Below are positions 1-5,299 of a DNA stretch of 7,862 nucleotides, piece by piece. A model generated the notes under the pieces. It saw only the letters and a program-made list of their open reading frames with translations. It was not told the DNA's origin and did no database searches. Position 1 is the first letter of the stretch. Each line of letters opens with the position of its first letter. Source of the stretch: Clostridiales bacterium. Lineage in GTDB: Bacteria; Bacillota; Clostridia; Oscillospirales; Oscillospiraceae. The translations under genes were made by a program, and so were the position numbers. The DNA is taken from positions 1 to 7,862 of the forward strand of contig JAHZFC010000102.1 in NCBI GenBank assembly GCA_019421525.1, read 5' to 3'.

Positions 1-348
1 GTGGACACCCTGGAGGGCGACGAAAAGACCGGCGCCCGCATCATCGCCAAGGCCCTGACTGAGCCCATGAAGCAGATCGCCGCCAACGCCGGTATCGACG
101 GAAGCGTGGTACTGGAGAAGGTCAAGAGCGCCGACAAGGCCGGCTACGGCTTCGATGCCTACAAGGAGGAGTACTGCGACATGCTTTCCGCCGGCATCGT
201 GGATCCCACCAAGGTGACCCGTTCCGCCCTGGAGAACGCCTCTTCCGTGTCCTCCATCCTGCTGACCACCGAGTCCCTGGTGGCCGACAAGCCCGAGCCC
301 CCCGCTCCCGCAGCTCCCAACCCTGACATGGGCGGCGGTATGTACTAA
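1..348 (+). CDS. groEL: GroEL (Hsp60) chaperonin, C-terminal 115 residues only
   Basis: This is the 3' end of the gene for the ATP-driven cytosolic chaperonin GroEL, which folds proteins inside a double-ring cage with GroES. The reading frame is open from base 1 and ends at TAA 346-348. The true start lies outside the window; the GTG at base 1 is simply an internal valine codon. Family-typical stretches are visible: GDEKTGARIIAKALTEP at about residues 6-22, QIAANAGIDGSVV at about 25-37, and GIVDPTKVTRSALENA at about 65-80, followed by LLTTESLVADKP. These belong to the C-terminal intermediate and equatorial domains. GroEL is usually about 540 residues, so roughly the last fifth is present. The glycine/methionine tail is short, ending in GGGMY. 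A terminator follows 16 nt after the stop. By family habit groES should lie upstream, but it is not visible here. Confidence 0.97.
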   Translation: MDTLEGDEKTGARIIAKALTEPMKQIAANAGIDGSVVLEKVKSADKAGYGFDAYKEEYCDMLSAGIVDPTKVTRSALENASSVSSILLTTESLVADKPEPPAPAAPNPDMGGGMY

Positions 349-364
349 GCAAAAAGGAAACGCC

Positions 365-393
365 AAGCCCCCGGCCTTGTGCCGGGGGCTTTT
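365..393 (+). terminator. Rho-independent terminator of groEL
   Basis: A perfect 11-bp stem, AAGCCCCCGGC (365-375) with GCCGGGGGCTT (381-391), closes a 5-nt loop and leads into a short T run (390-393). It begins 16 nt after the groEL stop codon, on the same strand. Confidence 0.9.
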
Positions 394-513
394 CCCATGG
401 GCTCGGGCTTGCCGGCGGGGCCCCAGGCTGGGGCGCGGACGCTCTGGATAAGTTTAACTTCACATGATCGACAGAGCATAAGTTCCATTGATTTGTGAGA
501 CTTTTTAACAAGA

Positions 514-554
514 CCCCAAAAGGCCCTGCGGCACTGCCGCAGGGCCTTTTGGGG
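514..554. terminator. Bidirectional rho-independent terminator after the small lipoprotein gene
   Basis: A perfect 19-bp inverted repeat (514-532 with 536-554) has a 3-nt loop. The inner core is GGCCCTGCGGC/GCCGCAGGGCC, flanked by AAAA and TTTT. It lies 8 nt past the stop of the minus-strand lipoprotein gene, which it should terminate. Its symmetry also lets it stop read-through from groEL. The same core recurs in the terminator at 1505-1541. Confidence 0.88.
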
Positions 555-562
555 CATAAAAG

Positions 563-1036
563 TTACATGGTCATGGAGAAACCTTCGGCGAGCAACGCTG
601 CGGCCTCGGTCAGAGAAGTGCTCAAATTGTTGGTGGCTTCAGTGTATTCCTCGGAGGAGATCTCTCCATCCAGGAACTGGATTGCGCTGTCACACATATC
701 CTCCAAGGAGTCTGCAAAGAGGGTACACCCTTCCGCGATTTTGGCATGGGCCTCCGCATAGGACTCCGGGGGATCGCTGATGGCGGCGAAATCCCGGAAT
801 GGGGTGACCATGTCCCGGATCGCTTCAATACCCTCCCGGGCGGAAGCCTCGTTCGTAAAGCTCAGGCCGGACAGGGAGGCCATGGCCATGCTGACGTCGG
901 TGCTCATTTCCTCCACTTTGCTCTGGTACTCTTCCACAGTCATGGGGGCGTTCGCCTGGCCGTCTCCGCCGCCGCAGGCGGCCAGGGAGAGCAACAGGCA
1001 GAACAGGACGGACAGGGATAGGATGCGCTGTTTCAT
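563..1036 (-). CDS. Small secreted lipoprotein of unknown function
   Basis: The product is 157 residues. It starts with a lipoprotein signal peptide: MKQR, a hydrophobic core ILSLSVLFCLLLSL, then the lipobox LAAC with the lipidated cysteine at residue 21, followed by GGGDG as a flexible linker. The mature part (about 30-157) is acidic and predicted mostly helical, with Glu/Ala-rich stretches (VEEYQSKVEEM, EASAREGIEAIRDM, AEAHAKIAEGC, SSEEYTEATNNLS). It has the look of a small helical bundle, with no catalytic motif that I recognise. It should be anchored on the outer face of the membrane. The start is ATG at 1036-1034, with GAGAGGAG (1052-1045) 8 nt upstream. It is monocistronic: a terminator follows at 514-554 and non-coding sequence lies upstream. 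I recognise no named family. A role in envelope sensing or as a chaperone would be a guess. Confidence 0.88.
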   Translation of the reverse strand: MKQRILSLSVLFCLLLSLAACGGGDGQANAPMTVEEYQSKVEEMSTDVSMAMASLSGLSFTNEASAREGIEAIRDMVTPFRDFAAISDPPESYAEAHAKIAEGCTLFADSLEDMCDSAIQFLDGEISSEEYTEATNNLSTSLTEAAALLAEGFSMTM

Positions 1037-1118
1037 GCTGGAAACTCCTCTCTATACTTTTTGGCTCCGGCGGACGGACTAGATAAGACCCGGCCGCTGT
1101 GTTCCGACAGAGCCCGGC

Positions 1119-1142
1119 GGGCGGGGGCACAGGCTCCCGCCC
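1119..1142. other. GC-rich hairpin in the leader region of the small lipoprotein gene
   Basis: GGGCGGG (1119-1125) pairs perfectly with CCCGCCC (1136-1142) across a 10-nt loop. It lies 83 nt upstream of the lipoprotein start. I could not find a convincing promoter between here and the gene, so it may be in the leader RNA or just upstream of it. No function is assigned. Confidence 0.4.
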
Positions 1143-1164
1143 AGGGCGTCTGACGGAAACATAA

Positions 1165-1197
1165 AAGGCGGTGTCGAGTGTGTCTCAACACCGCCTT
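1165..1197 (-). terminator. Probable minus-strand terminator hairpin
   Basis: AAGGCGGTGT (1165-1174) pairs with ACACCGCCTT (1188-1197). Three more pairs (GAG/CTC) lie inside after one mismatch, and the loop is TGTGT. Read on the minus strand the stem runs into CCTTTTATGTTT, a U-rich tail. On the plus strand there is no T run. It probably stops minus-strand read-through from the PBP operon before the lipoprotein gene. Confidence 0.55.
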
Positions 1198-1240
1198 GCA
1201 TCTTCAAAGCGAGCGCACGGCCCTCTCCCATATCCCGGCC

Positions 1241-1269
1241 TTGAAAAAAAGAGGAGATCTGGGTATAAT
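1241..1269 (+). promoter_or_regulatory. Near-consensus sigma-A promoter of a non-coding RNA
   Basis: The -35 box is TTGAAA (1241-1246) and the -10 box is a perfect TATAAT (1264-1269), with the optimal 17-bp spacer. Transcription should start near A1276. This is one of the best promoters in the window, yet no protein gene with a ribosome binding site follows on this strand. The next element downstream is a strong terminator at 1505-1541. Confidence 0.85.
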
Positions 1270-1275
1270 GAACCT

Positions 1276-1541
1276 ATGGCGCGATCTGTGATCGCTGTGC
1301 TGAGTGGGTGTTCACTCGTACAGGGCCGTGGAGTGCGGCAACACTCCGCGGCCTGCCGCAATTTATGTTTCCACCCTTATTGGACCCGAAACGATTTCAA
1401 ATTGCAAGGGGCTTATACGGGGATTTTTGGAAGGTGTCCCCTGGCTCTGGGCCCGGCCCTTTTGCCGACCGGCATAAATTTCTGTGGTGGAAAAAGCAGC
1501 GTGAAAAAAGGGCCCTGCGGCAGCGCCGCAGGGCCCTTTTT
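1276..1541 (+). ncRNA. Candidate independent structured non-coding RNA, about 265 nt, family not recognised
   Basis: The gene is defined by a near-consensus promoter (1241-1269) and a strong intrinsic terminator (1505-1541). Between them the RNA can form a series of stems: 1281-1286/1290-1295; 1296-1300/1318-1322 stacked on 1302-1306/1313-1317; a 12-bp stem 1324-1335/1342-1353 with one G-U pair; 1419-1424/1436-1441; and 1454-1457/1464-1467. Long-range pairings are also perfect: AATTTATG 1360-1367 with 1473-1480, TTTCCACC 1368-1375 with 1486-1493, and GCAATTT 1358-1364 with 1399-1405. The last of these, combined with CCCTT 1374-1378/AAGGG 1406-1410, makes a classical pseudoknot. Some of these pairings exclude each other. 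An open frame from ATG 1276 has no ribosome binding site and runs through the terminator, so I do not call it a gene. It lacks the hallmarks of tmRNA, RNase P and SRP RNA. A 6S-like RNA or a raiA-type RNA are candidates I could not confirm. Confidence 0.7.
1505..1541. terminator. Bidirectional terminator shared by the ncRNA (+) and the PBP operon (-)
   Basis: A 17-bp perfect stem is formed by A5 plus GGGCCCTGCGGC (1505-1521) and GCCGCAGGGCCC plus T5 (1525-1541), with an AGC loop. The T run at 1537-1541 ends the plus-strand RNA. The A run at 1504-1509 becomes a T run on the minus strand and ends the PBP operon 33 nt past its stop codon. Confidence 0.92.
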
Positions 1542-1573
1542 CGGCTAAGCAAAGGGGTCGCTCATGTCCCGGT

Positions 1574-2932
1574 TCAGCTGGTGGCGGCCGCCAGCACTGC
1601 CGCGGCCACGTCGCCCGCCACCTGGGAGCCGCTGCCCCCGTTTTCCACCAGCACCACAAAGGCGTAGGGGTAGTCCTCCTCCCGGACGAAGCCGGCAAAC
1701 CAGGCGTGGGGCGTCTCGCCGGGACCCACCTCGGCGGTGCCCGACTTGGCGCCCATGTCCAGGCCGCCGAACCGGCCGCTGCCGTAGTTGGATGTCACGT
1801 TGTAGGCCATCATGTCGGACAGGGTCTGGGCGGTGTCCGAGGCGATGAGGGTGCCGGTGTGCCGGGTGGACCAGCTGGCGGGGATGAGGGCTCCATCCAC
1901 TTGGTGGATGAGCCGGGGCACCGCCGAGCGGCCGCCGTTGGCGATGGCGCCCATGTACACCGCCATGGACAGGGGATCGACTGCGTCCTGCCCCTGGCCC
2001 ACGCCTGCCCAGGCCAGCATGCCGTCGCTCAGCCCCTCCAGGGGGATGGAGGATGCCAGAGTGGGGATGCCGTTGACGGAATAGGAGCTGGTGAGCCCGG
2101 ACTGCTCCACATAGCGCTCCAGGGTATCCGCCCCCAGCTCCACCGCCAGCAGGCCGAACACGCAGTTGCAGGAGTTGGCATAGGCCTGGCCGATGGTCTC
2201 ATCCCCGTGGGCAGAGGTGCAGGTCACCGTCTGGTCGCCGATCTCGACCGACCCGGTGCAGGTCCAGGTGCGCTCGAACAGGTCGGATAGGTTCTCGATG
2301 GCGGCATGGAGGGTGACGGTCTTCATGATGGAGCCGGGGGTGAAGGTGGCCCGGAGGGCGCGGTTGATGTAGGCCCCCTCGTAGGCCGGGTCGCTCTCCA
2401 GGTCCTCCGGGACGTTTTCCGGGTCATAGGCGGGGGAGGACACCAGACAGAGGATCTCCCCTGTCTCATAGTTGTAGACAAGTACCGTGCCCTTTCGGCC
2501 ATCGAGGGCCCGCCAGGCCGCCAACTGGCAGCTGAGGTCGATGGTCAGGTACAGGTCGCTGCCCCCGGCCTCTGCCGCTGCCACTCCGGTCACCGGGTCA
2601 TAGCCGGTGAGCTGGTCGGCAAAGGCGGTGAGGGCGCCGGTGCCGATCTTCCCCTGGAGGTCTCCCACCACATGGAGCACCGCCCGGCGCTGCTCGGCGT
2701 TGCCGCCGTAGGTGCGTTCCCCGTCCTCCACCTGGGAGAGCACGTTGCCGTCCCGGTCCAGCACCCGGCCGGTCAGCAGGGTGCCGGAGGAGGAGTAGAT
2801 GTGGCGGTTGAAGGAGGCGGACACCCAGTCCCCGCCGTTGACAAAAAACAGTACCACGAAGATAGCCAGTCCCGCCGCCAGGATGCCGGCGATGAGCAGG
2901 CAGATCCAGGTCCGGCGTTCGATCTTACGCAT
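1574..2932 (-). CDS. Class B penicillin-binding protein (peptidoglycan transpeptidase, PbpA/FtsI-like)
   Basis: This is a membrane-anchored D,D-transpeptidase that cross-links peptidoglycan stems outside the cell. From ATG 2932 it has 452 residues: a short basic N-terminus, one membrane helix (about 9-31), a linker domain, and a transpeptidase domain. The three penicillin-binding motifs are intact: SIMK with active serine 201 (in TPGSIMKT), SCN at 254-256, and KSG at 396-398 (in GAKSGTAEV). It is short for a class B PBP, with an abbreviated N-terminal domain like mycobacterial PbpA and Clostridium homologues. I chose ATG 2932 because AGAGAGG (2947-2941) lies 8 nt upstream. The in-frame GTG at 2941, three codons earlier, has the same purine tract directly against it and so no spacing. 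The start overlaps the SEDS gene stop by 8 nt, suggesting translational coupling and a one-to-one enzyme pair. The subclass is not certain. Confidence 0.95.
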   Translation of the reverse strand: MRKIERRTWICLLIAGILAAGLAIFVVLFFVNGGDWVSASFNRHIYSSSGTLLTGRVLDRDGNVLSQVEDGERTYGGNAEQRRAVLHVVGDLQGKIGTGALTAFADQLTGYDPVTGVAAAEAGGSDLYLTIDLSCQLAAWRALDGRKGTVLVYNYETGEILCLVSSPAYDPENVPEDLESDPAYEGAYINRALRATFTPGSIMKTVTLHAAIENLSDLFERTWTCTGSVEIGDQTVTCTSAHGDETIGQAYANSCNCVFGLLAVELGADTLERYVEQSGLTSSYSVNGIPTLASSIPLEGLSDGMLAWAGVGQGQDAVDPLSMAVYMGAIANGGRSAVPRLIHQVDGALIPASWSTRHTGTLIASDTAQTLSDMMAYNVTSNYGSGRFGGLDMGAKSGTAEVGPGETPHAWFAGFVREEDYPYAFVVLVENGGSGSQVAGDVAAAVLAAATS

Positions 2933-4703
2933 AGCGCGCACCTCTCTTCTGCTTCCGGCCGGGCTTGGCCAGCCTGCGCTGCTGGATGGCGAAGCTGGCG
3001 TTGGGCCGGGTGTCGGTGGCTTTCAAAAAGGCCAGCAGGCCCCAGGAGGCCATCATGGCCGAGCCGCCGTTGGACACGAAGGGGAAGGTCACCCCGGTCA
3101 GGGGGAGCAGGTCCACCGAGCCCAGCACGTTCAGCGCCGTCTGGAACACCAGCAGGGAGCCGGCGGCGCAGGAGGCGATGGTGTAGTAGGGGGAGCGGCC
3201 CGCCCGGCAGGCGCGGACGGCGAAGATTACCAGGGTGAGGATGGATACCACCGCCAGCACCGCCACGATGAGGCCCCATTCCTCGCACAGCATGCCGAAC
3301 ACCAGGTCGGTGTCCGCCGCCCCCACCCGCTGGAGCCAGCCCTCCCCCGGGCCCACGCCGATCAGGCCGCCGGAGGCGGCGGCGGACATGGTGCGCACCT
3401 GCTGATAGCCGCCGGAGGAGGCGTTCTCCCAGGCGTGGAGCCAGGTGGAGAAGCGGGAGAGGATGTAGGGGCGCATCTGGACGATCATGAACACCCCGAA
3501 CACCGCCCCGGCGCAGATGAGGGACAGGGTGGCCCAGTCCCCGGAGCGCAGGAAGGCGATGACCAGGAAGGTGACGAAGAAGATGGCGGCGGTGCCGAAG
3601 TCGCTCATCCCCGCCAGACACACCAGGCACGCCCCGGTGAGCACCAGGAACAGCCCCAGGTTCCGCTTGCGGAACAGACGCTCCAGGGTGGCAGCCCCGG
3701 CGAAGATATAGCAGATCTTGGCGATCTCCGAGGGCTGGAAGGACAGCGGGCCCAGCCGGATCCAGTTGGTGGCGCCGAACTGGGTGGTGCCCAGCAGCAG
3801 GGTGACGGCCAGCAGGCCGATGCACCCGGCGGCCATGAGCCAGCGCAGCCTCTGCACCCGCTTTAAATCCCGCAGGATCAGGCCCAGCACCAAAAACAGG
3901 ACCAGCCCCAGGACCAGGGCGATCATCTGTTTGGGCAGGGCGTCGGGGGCGGAGGAGGCGGTCACCGCCATGGACAGGGTGGACAGGAAGAAGGCGATGA
4001 TCTCCATCTCAAAGCCCACCCGCCCGGTGGAGCGCATCAGGAGGAAATACAGCCACATCAACACAGGCAGGACCAGGAACGTGACCACGATGTTGGCAGA
4101 TGCCTCCGCCCCGCCCGCCAGCAGCAGCTGGAAGCCGCACAGCACCTGGAACACCGTCAGCGCGATGAGAGGCAGCCAGGGGGAGATGGGCACCTGGCGC
4201 CGCCGCCGGGCCTCCTGCTCGGCCAGCTCCCTGTCGTCCACGGGGATGAGCACCATGGGCACGCCCCCCAGCTCCACCGTGTCCCCCACCGTCACCGGGG
4301 CGCTGTATGCCACCGTCCGGCCATTGACTGTGGTGCCCCCCTTGGAGCCCAGATCGTACACCGTCCATGCCGCGTCGTCCCCCCGGCGGATGATGGCCGC
4401 GTGCTGCCGGGAGACGCTGGGGTAGTTCACCACCACGTCGGCGGAGGGGGAACGGCCGATGATGTTCTCCCACCGGGTCAGGGGCACCTTCACCCCGTTG
4501 GGCAGGCCCAGCACCGCCCACACCTCGGGCTGGGCCGGGACGGTGAGCAGGCTGCGGATGGTCCGCACCAGGATCAGCAGGGCCAGCATGGGGGACAGCA
4601 GGCGGCATGCAAAGCTGATGGCCTCCGCCCAGATGGGCTCAGCCTGGCTCCAGGCCCCAAGGGCCTGGGCCGCCTGAGAGATCCATGCGGTGAACGCTTC
4701 CAT
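2925..4703 (-). CDS. FHA domain fused to a SEDS peptidoglycan glycosyltransferase (FtsW/RodA/SpoVE family)
   Basis: SEDS proteins polymerise lipid II into glycan strands, working with a class B PBP such as the one encoded next. From ATG 4703 the product is 592 residues. There is an N-terminal membrane helix (about 32-55), then a cytosolic FHA domain (about 60-155) with the phosphothreonine-binding signature GRSP at 83-86, SVSRQH at 96-101 and NG at 127-128. A basic linker (RRRRQ) follows, then a multi-span SEDS domain. SEDS marks are GATNWI 310-315, QPSEIAK 323-329, TDLVF 465-469 (Asp466 aligning with the proposed catalytic Asp of RodA) and PLTGVTFPFVSNGG 534-547. The C-terminus is basic (PGRKQKRGAR). 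ATG 4703 is preceded by AAAGGAGG (4720-4713) at 9 nt, whereas the upstream in-frame GTG at 4748 has no such site. The fusion implies regulation by a Ser/Thr kinase, by analogy with actinobacterial FHA, rodA and pbpA clusters. Whether it acts in elongation, division or sporulation cannot be told. Confidence 0.95.
   Translation of the reverse strand: MEAFTAWISQAAQALGAWSQAEPIWAEAISFACRLLSPMLALLILVRTIRSLLTVPAQPEVWAVLGLPNGVKVPLTRWENIIGRSPSADVVVNYPSVSRQHAAIIRRGDDAAWTVYDLGSKGGTTVNGRTVAYSAPVTVGDTVELGGVPMVLIPVDDRELAEQEARRRRQVPISPWLPLIALTVFQVLCGFQLLLAGGAEASANIVVTFLVLPVLMWLYFLLMRSTGRVGFEMEIIAFFLSTLSMAVTASSAPDALPKQMIALVLGLVLFLVLGLILRDLKRVQRLRWLMAAGCIGLLAVTLLLGTTQFGATNWIRLGPLSFQPSEIAKICYIFAGAATLERLFRKRNLGLFLVLTGACLVCLAGMSDFGTAAIFFVTFLVIAFLRSGDWATLSLICAGAVFGVFMIVQMRPYILSRFSTWLHAWENASSGGYQQVRTMSAAASGGLIGVGPGEGWLQRVGAADTDLVFGMLCEEWGLIVAVLAVVSILTLVIFAVRACRAGRSPYYTIASCAAGSLLVFQTALNVLGSVDLLPLTGVTFPFVSNGGSAMMASWGLLAFLKATDTRPNASFAIQQRRLAKPGRKQKRGARYA
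2941..2947 (-). promoter_or_regulatory. Ribosome binding site that decides the PBP start
   Basis: AGAGAGG on the minus strand lies 8 nt before ATG 2932 but directly against the alternative GTG 2941. It therefore favours the ATG. It sits inside the end of the SEDS gene. Confidence 0.7.
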
Positions 4704-4712
4704 GGCAGTCCG

Positions 4713-4720
4713 CCTCCTTT
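4713..4720 (-). promoter_or_regulatory. Strong ribosome binding site that decides the FHA-SEDS start
   Basis: AAAGGAGG on the minus strand lies 9 nt before ATG 4703. It argues against the longer reading from GTG 4748. Confidence 0.85.
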
Positions 4721-4764
4721 CCCTGCGGCGCAAGAGGGCCGCAGTCACAGCGCATATCTTTATC

Positions 4765-4773
4765 AGTATACCA
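4765..4773 (-). promoter_or_regulatory. Possible extended -10 promoter of the FHA-SEDS/PBP operon
   Basis: The minus strand reads TGGTATACT: a TATACT -10 box with the TGn extension. It lies about 60 nt upstream of the ATG at 4703, in a locally AT-rich patch. No good -35 box lies 16-18 bp further upstream. The TTGACA at 4806-4801 is 30 bp away, which is too far. Assignment rests on the extended -10 only. Confidence 0.4.
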
Positions 4774-4857
4774 CAATGGGAGAAAAAAGGATGAACGATC
4801 TGTCAACAGCTTGCCGGGAGTGGGGACAGCGTGAAACGTGGCGCCCTCCCAAAGAGA

Positions 4858-4889
4858 GAGGCTGTCGAAAATACTTGTTCGACAGCCTC
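4858..4889 (-). other. 12-bp hairpin, possible secondary terminator
   Basis: GAGGCTGTCGAA (4858-4869) pairs perfectly with TTCGACAGCCTC (4878-4889) around an 8-nt loop. On the minus strand it is followed by TCTCTTTGG, a weak pyrimidine tail. It lies about 110 nt beyond the tRNA terminator and upstream of the FHA-SEDS promoter region, so it could insulate that operon. The tail is too poor to call a terminator firmly. Confidence 0.45.
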
Positions 4890-4895
4890 AATGCC

Positions 4896-4940
4896 GCCCG
4901 CAGGGGGACCTGCCGACTGCGGGCCCAGCGGAGCGGGCCC
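4896..4940. repeat. GC-rich hairpin pair, candidate dispersed repeat
   Basis: GCCCGCAG (4896-4903) can pair with CTGCGGGC (4917-4924). Overlapping it, GGGCCC (4921-4926) pairs with GGGCCC (4935-4940) around the loop AGCGGAGC. The 15-mer at 4923-4937 (GCCCAGCGGAGCGGG) recurs with one change at 7818-7832. No gene is present between the tRNA terminator and the FHA-SEDS leader. Confidence 0.45.
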
Positions 4941-4990
4941 GGTTTGGAAGCGGGGAGCAGCTTTAATGAGCGCGCGATGAGCTTTGCAAT

Positions 4991-5036
4991 GAAAAGAAAA
5001 AGCTCGTCGCAAGCGATATGACGCTTGCGACGAGCT
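4991..5036 (-). terminator. Rho-independent terminator abutting tRNA-Arg
   Basis: A perfect 15-bp stem (5001-5015 with 5022-5036) has a 6-nt loop. On the minus strand it is followed by TTTTTCTTTTC (5000-4990). The stem begins at the final A of the encoded CCA, so it leaves no spacer between the mature tRNA end and the terminator. Confidence 0.9.
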
Positions 5037-5112
5037 GGCACGCCCGAAGGGACTCGAACCCCCAACATTCAGAACCGGAATCTGACGCTCTATCCAATTG
5101 AACTACGGACGC
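5036..5112 (-). tRNA. tRNA-Arg, anticodon CCG
   Basis: The 77-nt cloverleaf reads on the minus strand. The acceptor stem is GCGTCCG with CGGGCGT, containing two G-U pairs. The D arm is GTTC/GAGC and the anticodon stem is TCAGA/TCTGA with loop TTCCGGT, giving anticodon CCG. The T arm is GGGGG/CCCTT with TTCGAGT. The discriminator is G73 and CCA is encoded. It reads CGG arginine codons, which suits a GC-rich genome. It has its own promoter and terminator. Confidence 0.95.
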
Positions 5113-5132
5113 ACATCGCTGGATGCCTGTGC

Positions 5133-5161
5133 ATTATAACAAGTTTTTGCTCAAATGTAAA
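5133..5161 (-). promoter_or_regulatory. Promoter of tRNA-Arg
   Basis: On the minus strand the -35 box is TTTACA (5161-5156) and the -10 box is a perfect TATAAT (5138-5133), with a 17-bp spacer. Transcription would start near 5126, about 14 nt before the mature tRNA 5' end. Confidence 0.85.
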
Positions 5162-5200
5162 GAGAAAAATTTGGGCTGGGCGCGATTTTATTTACAAAAA

Positions 5201-5233
5201 ATCATACCACTGCGGGCGGAAATATGGTATGAT
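5201..5233. promoter_or_regulatory. Perfect 9-bp inverted repeat containing an extended -10 for the + strand lipoprotein operon
   Basis: ATCATACCA (5201-5209) and TGGTATGAT (5225-5233) are exact reverse complements, 15 bp apart and 24 bp centre to centre. The right arm has the form of an extended -10 (TGnTATGAT) on the plus strand and the left arm has the same form on the minus strand. The plus-strand reading would start transcription near 5240, 60 nt before the lipoprotein GTG. No good -35 box is seen. The symmetry may instead, or also, mark an operator. Confidence 0.5.
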
Positions 5234-5284
5234 AAGCAGGATCGAGACATCATCGCCCGGACAGGCCGGGGACAGCGGAAGGCG

Positions 5285-5292
5285 AGAGGAGG
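5285..5292 (+). promoter_or_regulatory. Ribosome binding site that decides the repeat-lipoprotein start
   Basis: AGAGGAGG lies 7 nt before GTG 5300. A longer in-frame reading from 5123 would begin over the tRNA promoter and upstream of the likely transcription start. Confidence 0.85.
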
Positions 5293-5299
5293 CAGAACA

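Noticed and set aside
448..484. Direct repeat ATAAGTT twice, 30 bp apart, in the gap after groEL
   Set aside because: It is seven bases in an AT-rich patch. No promoter geometry or conserved partner supports a function.
1171..1548. Plus-strand open frame of 125 codons, including an ATG at 1276
   Set aside because: There is no ribosome binding site. The frame starts inside a terminator hairpin, crosses a perfect promoter and runs through the terminator at 1505-1541. The RNA reading explains the region better.
2306..3866. Plus-strand open frames of 310 and 355 codons opposite the SEDS and PBP genes
   Set aside because: They are rich in Gly, Ala, Pro and Arg, have no ribosome binding site or motif, and oppose two genes with complete catalytic signatures.
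4704..4748. Longer start of the FHA-SEDS protein at GTG 4748
   Set aside because: It lacks a ribosome binding site and adds an Arg-rich stretch, while ATG 4703 has AAAGGAGG at 9 nt.
4801..4806. Minus-strand TTGACA as the -35 box of the SEDS operon
   Set aside because: The only reasonable -10 (TATACT at 4770-4765) is 30 bp away, and nothing like a -10 box lies at 16-18 bp.
5123..5299. Longer start of the repeat lipoprotein at 5123
   Set aside because: It would begin over the tRNA promoter, hide the signal peptide 59 residues inside the protein, and ignore the strong ribosome binding site before GTG 5300.
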